NCBI GenBank assembly: GCA_035293565.1
Contig: DATGMP010000134.1
Span: 1 to 64,000, forward strand
Direction: 5' to 3'
Source of the DNA: DATGMP01 sp035293565
Lineage (GTDB): Bacteria; Pseudomonadota; Alphaproteobacteria; BOG-932; Roseiterribacteraceae
DNA: 64,000 nt
This document shows positions 17,427 through 27,132 of the stretch, piece after piece. A program made the translations under genes and the position numbers. Position 1 is the first letter of the stretch. Each line of letters begins with the position of its first letter. The notes beneath the pieces are model-generated. The model was not told the DNA's origin. It saw only the letters and a list, made by a program, of their open reading frames with translations, and did no database searches.

Positions 17427-18431
17427 TTGGCGTCGTCGGATCCATGCAAGCTGTCGGGTGCCGTCGCTTTGGTAACCGGCGCCAGCCGCGGCATTGGCAG
17501 AGGAATCGCTGTCGAGCTCGCCGCCGCCGGCGCCGCCACTTACATCACCGGGCGCACCGTCACGCCGCAGCCCGGCCTGTTCGGCACGCTGGGCGAGGCG
17601 GTGGCGGAAGCCGCCGCGCTTGGCGGCACGATAACCGCGCTCCCCTGCGACCACGCGGACGACGCGGCCGTGAGAAGGGTGTTCGACCGGATCGAGGCCG
17701 AACATGGCCGCCTCGACCTGTTGGTCAACAACGCCACGGCGATGGAGGACTATCACGACTCCATCGGCAAGCCGTTCTGGGAGCTGTCGCCCGCGGTCTG
17801 GGACAGCACGATGAATGTCGGGCTGCGCTCCGCCTTCATCGCATCGCAGATGGCGGCGCCGCTGATGGTGCGGCAGGGCAAGGGCATGATCGTCAATGTC
17901 TCGTCGATCGGCTGTGAGGAATATCTGCTGTCGGTGCCCTACGGCGCCTGCAAAGGCGCATTGAACAAGCTGACCCACGACACGGCGATCGAGCTGACGC
18001 CGCATAATGTGGTCGTGACCTCGATCTGGCCAGGCCTCGTCAAGAGCGAGCCGATGCTGGCCGTGTCCGAGACCAAGCCTGATGGCCGCATGGAGCTGAT
18101 GGGCGTCGATCTGTGCGTCGCGGAGACGCCGCGCTTCTCGGGGCGCGCCGTCGTCGCAATCGCGACGGATCCCGACCGGATGCGCTACGCCGGGCAGGCG
18201 CTGATCTGTGCCCAGCTCGCGCATGATTACGGTTTCACCGACCTGGACGGCAACATGCCGCCGGTCGTGCGGACCAATGCCGACGTATTTACCGGCCTCG
18301 ACGAGATTCCGCCGCTCTATGCCGGCCTGTACAAGGCGACGCTGAGGGCGGGCGAGGTGCCCGGATCGAAGCTCGGCATCCGCCTGGAACGGGACGCGGC
18401 CGGAAAACTGCGCACGGCGGCCGTCGGGTAA
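17427..18431 (+). CDS. SDR family oxidoreductase (DHRS1-like)
   Basis: This 334-residue short-chain dehydrogenase has the cofactor motif VTGASRGIG (residues 16-24), TGRTV after strand 2 (pointing to NADP use), NNA, the catalytic Ser region and YGACK. The length and TGRTV feature resemble the DHRS1 group. I chose a TTG start at 17427 because GGGAGG ends five bases upstream and no ATG is available; an earlier TTG lies inside the operators. It is divergent from TetR/Coq4 and precedes a TonB receptor gene. A keto- or hydroxysteroid substrate is plausible but unproven. Confidence 0.87.
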   Translation: MASSDPCKLSGAVALVTGASRGIGRGIAVELAAAGAATYITGRTVTPQPGLFGTLGEAVAEAAALGGTITALPCDHADDAAVRRVFDRIEAEHGRLDLLVNNATAMEDYHDSIGKPFWELSPAVWDSTMNVGLRSAFIASQMAAPLMVRQGKGMIVNVSSIGCEEYLLSVPYGACKGALNKLTHDTAIELTPHNVVVTSIWPGLVKSEPMLAVSETKPDGRMELMGVDLCVAETPRFSGRAVVAIATDPDRMRYAGQALICAQLAHDYGFTDLDGNMPPVVRTNADVFTGLDEIPPLYAGLYKATLRAGEVPGSKLGIRLERDAAGKLRTAAVG

Positions 18432-18566
18432 AGCGCGATTCACGAGATCGATGGGCGGCAATCGGCGCCCGGACGACTAGGCCTCTGGCGACGATAGGAC
18501 GGCTGCCATACCGGGGCGTCCAGCAAGGAGAAGTCTGCTTTCCGCGGACCGTTCATGGGGGAAATG

Positions 18567-21017
18567 ATGTCAGTACGTTTGACGACGGCGCTATGCGCCA
18601 CGGCCGCAATGATCGCCTTGACTGCGGGCCGCCCGGCCGCGGCGCAATCAAACCAGCCCGCCGTTTCGGCCGGATCGGGCCTGGAAGAAATCGTCGTTAC
18701 CGCACGACGCCGAGAAGAAAGGCTGCAGACAGTTCCGCTCGCGATCACCGCCTTCACGCAAGCTGATATCGAGAAGAAGCATGTCGATCAGTTGCGCGAC
18801 CTGTCGAAGGTGGTGCCGTCGCTGGCGGTCAGCCAGACGATGTCCGACCCCAACGGTTTCTTCTCTGGCCAGGTCAGGCTACGCGGCCTCGCCGGCACTG
18901 AAATCTATTTCGCTGACGTGCCGCTCAGCAGCACCGACTCCAACACAGCGACCGGTCTGACGCACGGACTGTCTCCAGGCTTCTATTACGATCTCGAAAC
19001 GGTCGAGGTCGACAAGGGTGCCCAGGGCACGCTATTCGGGCGGCCCTCGATCGGCGGCCTCATCTCGATTCAACCGAAGCGCCCGACGAACGCCTTCGAG
19101 GGTTATATTCAGACGACGTTCGGCGACTACGGCGACAAAGAGAACGAGCTCGCGGTCAACATTCCTATTGTTGACGACAAGGTGCTGGTTCGCGTCGCCG
19201 GGCAGATGCAGCAACGCGACGGCTATACGCTCAATCTACAAGACGGCTCCTATCTCGATGATCGAAACTATTATGCGTGGCGCGCCGGCGTAACGATTCG
19301 ACCGACCGACGATTTCGAGAATTACCTGCTCTATGACGGCTATTGGCAGGACTCGCATGGCGGGTCGAACGAGCTCGCCCTGATCAATCCGAAGTTTCCA
19401 CTCACTGGTCTGAGCGCGAGTTTCAGTCCGGTGGCGCTGAACTCGCCGTCCTGCCTGTTCACGGTGACGCTCGCCGCCTCGGGCGCCGGCGCGCCGCCGG
19501 GAGGATGCGGCATCGGCTATTTCGGCGTCTTCCCGACCCTGCCGGCCCTGTTAGCCCAGCAGCAGGCGCTCGGCCCGCGGACGATCCTGGGGCGGCCGTC
19601 AAGCGAGATCGGCAAGGATTATTTCTACGGCTTCACCGACATCGCGACCTGGGACATTACCGACAACCTGTCGCTCAAGAACATCGCTGCGGCGCGGGTC
19701 TTCAAGCAGCTGGGCGTCGTCGATTACGGCTCGATCGGCCTGCCGGTCGCCATCTTCGGCTTTCCCGGAAACAATCACGGCTGGAACAACAACGAGGTCC
19801 AGTACACCGAGGAGCTGCAGCTTTCAGGCAAAGCGCTGAGCGACCGGCTGGACTGGCGGGTCGGCGGTTTCCTGCTGTTCGATCATCCGCTGGGTGACAC
19901 GACCATCGTGCTGGACGGGCTGGGTTCGACCATATTCAACCATTACAATGAGAGCTCGCGCAGCCAGGCGGTCTTCGCCCACGGCATTTATGACCTGTCG
20001 GACTGGGTCCCGAACCTGCGCTTCACGGCCGGCTATCGCTATACGTGGGATTACGATTCTCTGAGCGAGAAATCGACGACGCCCGGAGATGGCGTCACGC
20101 GCGACGCGACGGGCGTGGCCAACGACTGCAACGTTCCGATTCACGACAATAATTGCCGGAGCCAAGTCGACGGCAATTTCAGCTCGTTCGGCTGGAATCT
20201 GGGGCTCGATTATCAGTTGACGCAGCAGACCCTGCTCTATGTCCGTGCCGGCAACGCCTACCGGCCGGGCGGCTCGGTCCTCGCGGTGCAGGCGCCCTAC
20301 AATAAGTACCAGCCTGAGCACGTGACCGATGTCGAGTTGGGGGTAAAGACCGACTATGAGCTGATCGGCGTCCACGGCCGAACCAACGCTGCCATCTATC
20401 ACACCGACTACAAGGCCATTCAGGCTCAGATCGTGGTCACTATCCCGAGCCAGGTTCCGGGCGGTGTGCCGTCAGTCGCAACGGTCACGGCGAATGCCGC
20501 CAGTGCCTATCTGGAAGGCGCCGAGATCGAGCAGACTTTCAATCTGCCCTACGGCATCGATCTGGCTGCGCAGGGGTCGTATATCTACACGCACTACGAC
20601 AGCTATCCCCAGTTGTTCGGCCAAGTGGGATCACCGCCGTTCCAATATATACCGCTGTTCCAGTTCGCCGTGACGCCGACCTACCACGTGCCGATCGACC
20701 CCTCCTGGGGCGAGATCACGGCGTCGATCTCCTGGTCCTGGTACGGCCATCAATCAACCAGCCCGCTGGCGAACGAGCCGCTCAACTATCAGCCGCATTA
20801 TCAGAACTTCGACATTCGCGCCGATTGGACGAACATCTTCGGACGGCCGGTCGACCTCGGCTTCTTCATGACGAATGTGACGGACAATGTTCATATCGCC
20901 GGCGAGATTCCGCTCATGACGACAGCGGGATTCAGCTCGGTTTCCTTCAATCCGCCGCGCATGTTCGGCTTCTCGCTCCGATACCGCTTCGAGCCGTCGA
21001 ACAGCGGACTCTTTTAG
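18567..21017 (+). CDS. TonB-dependent receptor
   Basis: This 816-residue outer-membrane receptor has a signal peptide ending near AAAQ, a TonB box-like stretch (LEEIVVTARRREE), a plug domain (LSKVVPSLAVSQT, then QGTLFGRPSIGGLISI) and a 22-strand barrel ending FSLRYRF plus a short tail. It imports a ligand with energy from TonB-ExbBD. GGGGGA precedes the ATG pair; 18567 has the better spacing, and 18555 is an alternative. It lies between two SDR genes in the steroid-type region, so a hydrophobic catabolic substrate is more likely than iron, but no ligand motif is visible. Confidence 0.9.
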   Translation: MSVRLTTALCATAAMIALTAGRPAAAQSNQPAVSAGSGLEEIVVTARRREERLQTVPLAITAFTQADIEKKHVDQLRDLSKVVPSLAVSQTMSDPNGFFSGQVRLRGLAGTEIYFADVPLSSTDSNTATGLTHGLSPGFYYDLETVEVDKGAQGTLFGRPSIGGLISIQPKRPTNAFEGYIQTTFGDYGDKENELAVNIPIVDDKVLVRVAGQMQQRDGYTLNLQDGSYLDDRNYYAWRAGVTIRPTDDFENYLLYDGYWQDSHGGSNELALINPKFPLTGLSASFSPVALNSPSCLFTVTLAASGAGAPPGGCGIGYFGVFPTLPALLAQQQALGPRTILGRPSSEIGKDYFYGFTDIATWDITDNLSLKNIAAARVFKQLGVVDYGSIGLPVAIFGFPGNNHGWNNNEVQYTEELQLSGKALSDRLDWRVGGFLLFDHPLGDTTIVLDGLGSTIFNHYNESSRSQAVFAHGIYDLSDWVPNLRFTAGYRYTWDYDSLSEKSTTPGDGVTRDATGVANDCNVPIHDNNCRSQVDGNFSSFGWNLGLDYQLTQQTLLYVRAGNAYRPGGSVLAVQAPYNKYQPEHVTDVELGVKTDYELIGVHGRTNAAIYHTDYKAIQAQIVVTIPSQVPGGVPSVATVTANAASAYLEGAEIEQTFNLPYGIDLAAQGSYIYTHYDSYPQLFGQVGSPPFQYIPLFQFAVTPTYHVPIDPSWGEITASISWSWYGHQSTSPLANEPLNYQPHYQNFDIRADWTNIFGRPVDLGFFMTNVTDNVHIAGEIPLMTTAGFSSVSFNPPRMFGFSLRYRFEPSNSGLF

Positions 21018-21032
21018 TTCGGAGAGTGCGGG

Positions 21033-21797
21033 ATGCGCGGGCTGAAAGGCAAAGTCGCGGTGATCGTCGGCGCGGCGACCGGCATCGGCAGGGCGACGGC
21101 GCTCAGGCTGGGTGAAGAAGGCGTCGCGCTGGCGCTGGGCGATGTCAATGTCGGCGGCATTGAAGCGGTGGCGAAGCAGGTGGACGGCGCCGGTGGTCGG
21201 GCGGTCGCACGCGGGTGCGACATCAGCGACGACGCTTCCGTGAAGGCGCTCGTTGACTTAGCGGTGAAGAGTTATGGCGGCGTCGATTTCATGCACGCCA
21301 ACGCGGCCGACCTGTCGCTCTGCATGCGCGATACCGATGCAGTCGAGGTCCCGCTCGACCTGTTCGACCGCACGATCGCGGTCAATCTGCGCGGACATCT
21401 GCTGTGCACGCGCCACGCAGTCCCGGAGATGCTGAAGCGTGGCGGCGGCGCGATCGTCTACACTTCGTCGGGCGCCGCCTATGCCGGTGAACCGGAACGC
21501 GTGGCCTATGCGGTTTCCAAATCGGGCATCAACGCGCTGATGCGCCACGTCGCGTCGCGCTGGGGCAAGGCGGGGATCCGATCCAACGCGATCGCGCCCG
21601 GCGTGGTGATGACCGAAAACGCTCTCGCCAACATGCCCGAGGAGATGCGAGCGGCGATACTGCAAATGGGTCGTAGCACGCGGCTGGGGCGCCCCGAGGA
21701 CATCGCCTCGATGGTGGCGCTGCTCTTCTCCGACGACGGCGAATGGATCAACGGCCAAGTCGTCAGCGTCGACGGCGGCGTCACGATGCGGGCGTGA
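21033..21797 (+). CDS. SDR family oxidoreductase
   Basis: This 254-residue classical SDR has GAATGIG (residues 13-19), ALGDVN after strand 2 (Asp favours NAD+), a probable active-site Ser in VYTSSGAAYAG, YAVSK for the catalytic Tyr/Lys, and the C-terminal INGQVVSVDGG. It begins 16 bases after the TonB receptor stop, with GGAGAG upstream, so the two are probably co-transcribed. The role is likely oxidation or reduction of the compound imported by the receptor or a related intermediate, by context only. Confidence 0.9.
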   Translation: MRGLKGKVAVIVGAATGIGRATALRLGEEGVALALGDVNVGGIEAVAKQVDGAGGRAVARGCDISDDASVKALVDLAVKSYGGVDFMHANAADLSLCMRDTDAVEVPLDLFDRTIAVNLRGHLLCTRHAVPEMLKRGGGAIVYTSSGAAYAGEPERVAYAVSKSGINALMRHVASRWGKAGIRSNAIAPGVVMTENALANMPEEMRAAILQMGRSTRLGRPEDIASMVALLFSDDGEWINGQVVSVDGGVTMRA

Positions 21798-21874
21798 GAT
21801 CGGCGACTTCCATCGGCGTCTAAGCCGTCTATGAGGCTGCTGCCGGGGCGGGTTGCCTAAACGTCCGCGTTCGC

Positions 21875-21909
21875 TTAATGAGAATAATTATCACTTGCAT
21901 TCTCATTAA
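21875..21909 (+). promoter_or_regulatory. Fur box, perfect 11-bp inverted repeat
   Basis: TTAATGAGAAT at 21875-21885 is repeated inverted at 21899-21909 as ATTCTCATTAA, with 13 bases between. Inside is TGAGAATAATTATCA, a 7-1-7 Fur-type site. It ends ten bases before the ATG of the next gene, so bound Fur would block transcription or initiation. Fur is the best candidate; an Irr- or Zur-type regulator cannot be excluded. Confidence 0.75.
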
Positions 21910-21918
21910 GGAGCTGTC

Positions 21919-22854
21919 ATGACGTTCAAGGGATGCACGCTCGCTGCAGCCTGTGCGGCGCTGATGTCAAGTTGCGCTTACGGGCCGACCGCGTTCGCGG
22001 ACGAGCCGGTTTTCGGGTATGTCTATACGACCGATCTACTGCCGCAGGATCGGTACGACATCGAGCAGTGGATCACGGATCGCGATGGACAGGCCTACGG
22101 CTACTATCATGCCGTCGAGGGCCGAACCGAATTCGAGTATGGCGTCACCGATAATTTCCAGCTCGCGCTTTATCTCAATTACGCCTATGTCGGCGCCGAT
22201 CATAACAGCGTGCATGGACTGACCGAGGGAAGCGACATCAAGTCGAGCGCCAATCCGTTCCGCTCATACGGCAATCTTCATTATGACGGCCTCTCGGTCG
22301 AAGCGACGTACCGCGTGCTCAGCCCCTATACCGATCCTGTCGGCCTTGCCTTCTATGTCGAGCCGGAGATCGGACCGAAGGAATACGGCGTCGAGCTTCG
22401 CGGAATCGTGCAGAAGAATTTCTTCGACGATCGGCTGGTTCTGGCCGGCAATGTCTGGGTCGAGTTCGAACGCGAGGCGGGGTCGAATCTCGGCGCCGTC
22501 GGCGCCGAGGAAGGACCCGCCGGCAACAAGACCAACGCGACCTACGCCGAGCTCGATCTCGGCGCCTCGTATCGATTCGCTCCGAACTGGTCGGCCGGAA
22601 TCGAATTCCGGAATCATCGGGAATATGGCGGCTATTCGCTGAGCCACAGCGACCAAGACCATACGGCTTATTTCGTCGGGCCGAATATCCACTACGCCAA
22701 TGAACGCTGGTACGCGACGATCAGCGTCTTGCGCCAAATCTCGGCAATCGGCTTCACCGACGACCAGAAGGCTGAGATGCTGCATGGCCGACTCTATGGC
22801 GACGAGCACACGACATGGGACGGCCTACGCCTGATCGTCGGCCGCAGCTTCTGA
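21919..22854 (+). CDS. Iron-regulated putative outer-membrane protein (DUF6662-like)
   Basis: This 311-residue protein has an N-terminal signal sequence with a possible lipobox (SSCAYG) and a body of alternating beta strands rich in Tyr and Asp. The pattern (EFEYGVTDNFQLALYLNY, VEPEIGPKEYGVELRG, and a last strand LRLIVGRSF) suggests a 12- or 14-strand outer-membrane barrel of the kind grouped as DUF6662. Function is unknown. The Fur box directly upstream implies expression under iron limitation. It converges on a TonB receptor gene with a 16-base gap. Confidence 0.72.
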   Translation: MTFKGCTLAAACAALMSSCAYGPTAFADEPVFGYVYTTDLLPQDRYDIEQWITDRDGQAYGYYHAVEGRTEFEYGVTDNFQLALYLNYAYVGADHNSVHGLTEGSDIKSSANPFRSYGNLHYDGLSVEATYRVLSPYTDPVGLAFYVEPEIGPKEYGVELRGIVQKNFFDDRLVLAGNVWVEFEREAGSNLGAVGAEEGPAGNKTNATYAELDLGASYRFAPNWSAGIEFRNHREYGGYSLSHSDQDHTAYFVGPNIHYANERWYATISVLRQISAIGFTDDQKAEMLHGRLYGDEHTTWDGLRLIVGRSF

Positions 22855-22870
22855 GCTCCGATATTCGCGG

Positions 22871-25237
22871 TCAGAACCTCACGCGGACGCCGCCAAAGGC
22901 GCTGATCGGCGCACTGGGACTCTCGAATCGATTGTCGACGCCGGGGCCGTTGGTGATTCCGTTTCGTGGAACGCCCGGCGCGCCGACTCCCGTCGGGTCG
23001 CCTAATATGCCGAATGTGGCGTAGGACGCGTCGAATGCGTTGACGATGTTGACAAAAAGCTGGACGCCATCGACCAGGTCGTAGGCCGAATGGAGATTGA
23101 CAACGGCGAAGCCCGGCAATGGCTTTATCTGGTTGGACGCATCGCCAAAGAAGAACTGCGAGCTTTCCCAGACCACGTCGCCGCCGACCGTCCAATTATC
23201 GGTCACGCGATAGTCCGCACCCAGCTTGATCCTATGCGCGGGAATGCCGGGAAGCTTGTCGCCGGGGGTAATCTGGATGTCGCCCATGGTGTTCGCGAAT
23301 AGGTTCTGCGGCGAGTTCAGCAGGAACGTTGATTCGAAGGTAGCGGCGACATAGCTGTAATTTGCGAACGCGCTGAACCGATCGGATTGATAGCGCAAGC
23401 CGAGTTCCGCGCCTTGCCGCCGCGTTCCGCCGATATTCTGGAAATAGCCGGTGCTGATGGAGGTGGCGGCCGCATAGATGTCGTCGTCGAGGTTGGTCCT
23501 GAACAGGCTTGCATTCCAGATGAAGCGGCCGTCGACAAGCTGCGGCAGCGTGAAGTTTCCGCGCAGACCCAGCTCCCAAGTGTGAGAGACGACCTGATGT
23601 AGCGTGGGGGGATCGGACGAAAGGCTCGATGGTAGAAGGCACGGCGCCGTCGGATTTGCGCATTCGATTTCGCTCGGAGTCGGCGCCCTGTTGTTCTCGG
23701 AGTACCCGACATAAGCCGTCGTGTAGGCACTTAATCGATAGGTCGCGCCGACCGCCGGATTGAAGCGGCTATATCGATTTTGCCCGGTGAGATCGTCACC
23801 GAGACGGTCGGCGAGGTCGATCTGCGCGACGTTATATCGTCCGCTGACGGTGACCGCGAGATCGTCGGTCACATTGAAAGTGTCCGTCGCATAGAAGCCG
23901 TAATAGCGGCTGGCCGCTCCCAGGCTCACCGGCGTCGCCTCAAACGGCGTGTTCTCCGGCGTCGATACGAACAGGCCGGAAAAAGAAACCCGAAGTCGCG
24001 GATCGATCGTGCCGAGTTCCGCCGACGATTGGAAATCAGTCGAGGCGCTGTCGATGCCGGCGCCGACTGTCAGGATGTTCTCGTGGCCAAACAGGGAAGC
24101 CGATTCGGCGGCCTGGACTGAACCGCCCAGCCCGACAGTGCGGAGCGACTGAAAATTATTCTCGCCGATGAAAAGAGAGCCGCCTTGCGATATGTCGGGT
24201 ATGAATCCGCCGTTCGGTCCCCTGACCGCCGTCGCGCCGTCTGATTGGCACATGCTTCCGGCGAGGCTCGGATCGGTGCAGGCGGTATAGTGCGTCGTGT
24301 TGCCGTTCACGACGGTTTGGCGATATTCCCGATAGTAGAAATTGCTTTGAATCGAAAGCGTGTCGGTGGCCGCGTAGCCGGCATTGATGGTAACGAACTC
24401 CAGCTCATCGGTATTGCTTTGCGGACTCGTGAAGATGAGAGCACGGTCGATGGCCAGTTCCTGCACCGGTGTCGGCGACTCGCCCGACAGGCGGTTGTTT
24501 GCCCCGGTGAAGCCGAGGTCGATCGTAAGCCGATCGCCGCGGTAGCTGAGGGCCGAGTAGAGCTGCCTCAGGGAATCGGGTGAGAATTGTCGCCAGCCAT
24601 CCTCCTCGAGCGCCCGTGCGGCCATATAGATTCCCCAAGCGCCGTTGTTCCGTCCATATTGGATGCCCGCCTGCCTTTGGCCCCATGATCCGCCCGAAAT
24701 CTCGGCTTGCCCTCCTTGATAGGTGAAGCCGTTCTTCATGGACATGACGACGGCGCCGCCGAGCGCGTTCAGCCCATAGACAGGATTGGAGCTGATGACG
24801 TCGATCCGGTCGATCGCGAGATCGGGAAAGAGGTCCCAGTTCAGATTGTCGCCGAACGCGTCGTTGATACGCACGCCGTTCTGATAGACCGCCAACCCCT
24901 CGGGCGTACCCAATACCGGCGACGCTTCGAAACCGCGATAGAGAATATCGGGCTGAAACGGATCGTTCAAATTATTGTTGATGTTGACGCTGCCGAGTTG
25001 ATCGTTGATCGCGCTGATGATGCTGGCAGTCCCCTCCCGCGTCAGATCCGAAGCCTCTAGCATCTGAGTGCTGTAGGGTAGCTTGTCGATCGGGATGCTC
25101 GTGCCCGGAAGGGCCGTCGTCCCGATCACCGTGATCGTCTGCATCGGAGTGGCTTGATCCGAGGCGGTTTCCGCGAGAGAGGACGGTCCGCTGGCAACGG
25201 CGGCAATTGCAGTCACGATGGATCGGACCCAAGGCAT
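22871..25237 (-). CDS. TonB-dependent receptor
   Basis: This 788-residue receptor has a signal peptide, a short TonB box-like TITVIGT stretch, and a plug with FQPDILYRGFEASPVLGT and GLAVYQNGVRINDAFGDN split over residues about 95-130, followed by the barrel ending FGGVRVRF. It belongs to a different receptor group from the EEIVVTA-type genes in this window. It is convergent with the Fur-box gene, so a siderophore or metal role is possible, yet no Fur box was seen at its own start. The ribosome-binding site is weak (CCGGAT). Confidence 0.88.
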   Translation of the reverse strand: MPWVRSIVTAIAAVASGPSSLAETASDQATPMQTITVIGTTALPGTSIPIDKLPYSTQMLEASDLTREGTASIISAINDQLGSVNINNNLNDPFQPDILYRGFEASPVLGTPEGLAVYQNGVRINDAFGDNLNWDLFPDLAIDRIDVISSNPVYGLNALGGAVVMSMKNGFTYQGGQAEISGGSWGQRQAGIQYGRNNGAWGIYMAARALEEDGWRQFSPDSLRQLYSALSYRGDRLTIDLGFTGANNRLSGESPTPVQELAIDRALIFTSPQSNTDELEFVTINAGYAATDTLSIQSNFYYREYRQTVVNGNTTHYTACTDPSLAGSMCQSDGATAVRGPNGGFIPDISQGGSLFIGENNFQSLRTVGLGGSVQAAESASLFGHENILTVGAGIDSASTDFQSSAELGTIDPRLRVSFSGLFVSTPENTPFEATPVSLGAASRYYGFYATDTFNVTDDLAVTVSGRYNVAQIDLADRLGDDLTGQNRYSRFNPAVGATYRLSAYTTAYVGYSENNRAPTPSEIECANPTAPCLLPSSLSSDPPTLHQVVSHTWELGLRGNFTLPQLVDGRFIWNASLFRTNLDDDIYAAATSISTGYFQNIGGTRRQGAELGLRYQSDRFSAFANYSYVAATFESTFLLNSPQNLFANTMGDIQITPGDKLPGIPAHRIKLGADYRVTDNWTVGGDVVWESSQFFFGDASNQIKPLPGFAVVNLHSAYDLVDGVQLFVNIVNAFDASYATFGILGDPTGVGAPGVPRNGITNGPGVDNRFESPSAPISAFGGVRVRF

Positions 25238-25359
25238 GCTGTATCCGGCTCGAGGAGAGAATCAGGCCTCCTATCAGATGTGACCTGATATGTCTTTGAA
25301 AAATCGTCCCTTTACTCTCGAATGTCATCGAGTCGCTCTGCGTCGGCCAGCACGTTAAG

Positions 25360-26904
25360 ATGGGCAATTCGCAGAATCGAGCTATCGTACGAGAACACCT
25401 CTTGCGCACCGATATGCCTGTCGAGCCATCCGAGGCCGGGCCGGGCGGTCCTGCGCCGGCGCCCGCCCCCAAACGGACCCGGCCGGCGCTGGTCGAGGGC
25501 CCGATAGCGCGGACACTCTTCATGTTCTCGCTGCCGATCCTCGGCAGCAGCATCCTGCAATCGATCAATGGGTCGATCAACGCGATTTGGATTGGCCGGC
25601 TCATCGGATCGGACGGTCTCGCGGCGACGCTGAACGCGAACGGAATACTTTTCTTTCTGCTGAGCATCGGATTCGGCCTAGGCATGGCCGGTATGATCCT
25701 GATCGGCCAAGGATTGGGCGCCGGCGATGTTTCGCAAGTGAAACGCACCGTCGGGACGACGCTGGTCTTTTTCACGGCGCTGTCTTTCGTGATGGCGCTT
25801 GGAGGTTTTCTGGCGGCGCCGCAGATGTTGTCGGCGATGCGGACCCCCTCCGAGGTGATGTCGCTCGCTTCAGCCTATCTGCGAGTCATCTTTCTCGCGC
25901 TACCGGCGATCTATCTCTACACATTCGTAATGATGGCGCTGCGGGGTTCCGGCGATTCGCGGACGCCGTTTATTTTCTTAGCCATCTCCGCCGCTCTCGA
26001 TGTCGGACTCAATCCCATCATGATTTTGGGGCTCGGACCGATTCCGGCTCTCGGCATCTCGGGCTCGGCGCTCGCCACCTTGCTGTCGCAATGGATCGGC
26101 CTCGCGGCGCTGCTCATCTGGCTGTACCGCAAGCATCATTTTCTGCGTCTCACGCGGGACGAGTTACGCTATCTGAAGCTCGATGGCGAGATATTGCGGG
26201 CGCTCGTGGCGAAGGGCATGCCCATGGCGCTTCAGATGATCGTCATGTCGTCCTCCATGCTCGCGATGAGCAGCCTGGTCAACCGACATGGAGCGACGAC
26301 CGCGGCCGCCTATAGCGCTTGCTTCCAGCTTTGGAGCTATATCCAGATGCCCGCCATGGCCGTCGGCAACGCGGCATCTTCGATGGCGGCGCAAAATGTC
26401 GGCGCGGGGCGGTGGGATCGAGTCTCCCGCATCGCGCAGACGGGCGTTCTCTATAATATCGTGCTGACCGGAATGCTGGTGCTGGTCGTTACCTTGATCG
26501 ACCGCGGGGCCTTTGCGATTTTCCTCGGCGGCGACCGTCCCGCCATCGATATCGCGCGCCATATCCACTTTATCGGATCCTGGTCGTTCGTCGTGTTCGG
26601 TGTCGCCTTCGTCCTTTCGAGCGTCGTTCGCGCGACCGGCGCTGTCGTTCCACCGCTGATCTTCCTGTTCATTGCGATGTGGCTGGTTCGTTTGCCTTTC
26701 GCTTGGGCCCTCGGTCGCAGCTTGGGTGCGGACGCGATCTGGTGGAGCTTCCCGTTGGGCTCCTTGACCTCGATGCTCCTGCTCCTGACCTATTACCAAA
26801 TCGGCGGCTGGAAGAAGGCGCGCATGCTGGAGCCGCATATGGATAGTGCCGCCGGGGCCCAACCCTGTCGGTCGGCTGGGCAGTGGGTTCGGCTGCCGAA
26901 GTGA
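25360..26904 (+). CDS. MATE family efflux transporter
   Basis: This membrane protein of about 500 residues has twelve hydrophobic helices in two related halves, typical of MATE (NorM/DinF) exporters: FMFSLPILGSSILQSINGSINAIWIG opens the first half (split as LPILGSSILQS and INAIWIGRLIG) and KGMPMALQMIVMSSSMLAM the second. It would export cationic drugs or metabolites using a Na+ or H+ gradient. The start is uncertain: 25360 adds a Pro-rich cytoplasmic tail, and ATG 25414 is an alternative. It is divergent from the TonB receptor. Confidence 0.9.
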   Translation: MGNSQNRAIVREHLLRTDMPVEPSEAGPGGPAPAPAPKRTRPALVEGPIARTLFMFSLPILGSSILQSINGSINAIWIGRLIGSDGLAATLNANGILFFLLSIGFGLGMAGMILIGQGLGAGDVSQVKRTVGTTLVFFTALSFVMALGGFLAAPQMLSAMRTPSEVMSLASAYLRVIFLALPAIYLYTFVMMALRGSGDSRTPFIFLAISAALDVGLNPIMILGLGPIPALGISGSALATLLSQWIGLAALLIWLYRKHHFLRLTRDELRYLKLDGEILRALVAKGMPMALQMIVMSSSMLAMSSLVNRHGATTAAAYSACFQLWSYIQMPAMAVGNAASSMAAQNVGAGRWDRVSRIAQTGVLYNIVLTGMLVLVVTLIDRGAFAIFLGGDRPAIDIARHIHFIGSWSFVVFGVAFVLSSVVRATGAVVPPLIFLFIAMWLVRLPFAWALGRSLGADAIWWSFPLGSLTSMLLLLTYYQIGGWKKARMLEPHMDSAAGAQPCRSAGQWVRLPK

Positions 26905-26988
26905 GTCCTGCGACCGCCAACAATGCAATCGCGTGCATCGAGGTGAGCGACATCGGGCGCAGCACGATGTGCCCAGCCGGGCAAAAAG

Positions 26989-27132
26989 ATGGTCCGCACC
27001 AAGGTCCGCTTCGATGTGGCTGATGCCACCATCCGGCGCGATCTCGCATTCCTCAGCTCGGTGTGGATCACTTCCTCGATTGAGGAACATGGTCACAACG
27101 CGGCTTCGAGAGGAGGTTCGCCGCATCGATAA
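26989..27132 (+). pseudogene. Integrase (tyrosine recombinase) core-binding fragment
   Basis: A 47-codon frame contains ADATIRRDLAFLSSV, which matches the core-binding domain of phage-type tyrosine recombinases, where ATIRRDLAFLS is typical. Nothing of the catalytic domain follows, and the frame dies at a stop. It is a relic of a lost mobile element or integrated phage beside the MATE gene. Confidence 0.45.

Noticed and set aside
17424..18461. Long minus-strand frame opposite the SDR gene
   Set aside because: SDR motifs and ribosome-binding site support the plus strand only.
26164..27126. 320-codon minus-strand frame across the MATE 3' end
   Set aside because: The MATE gene clearly occupies the plus strand, and the frame has no domain.
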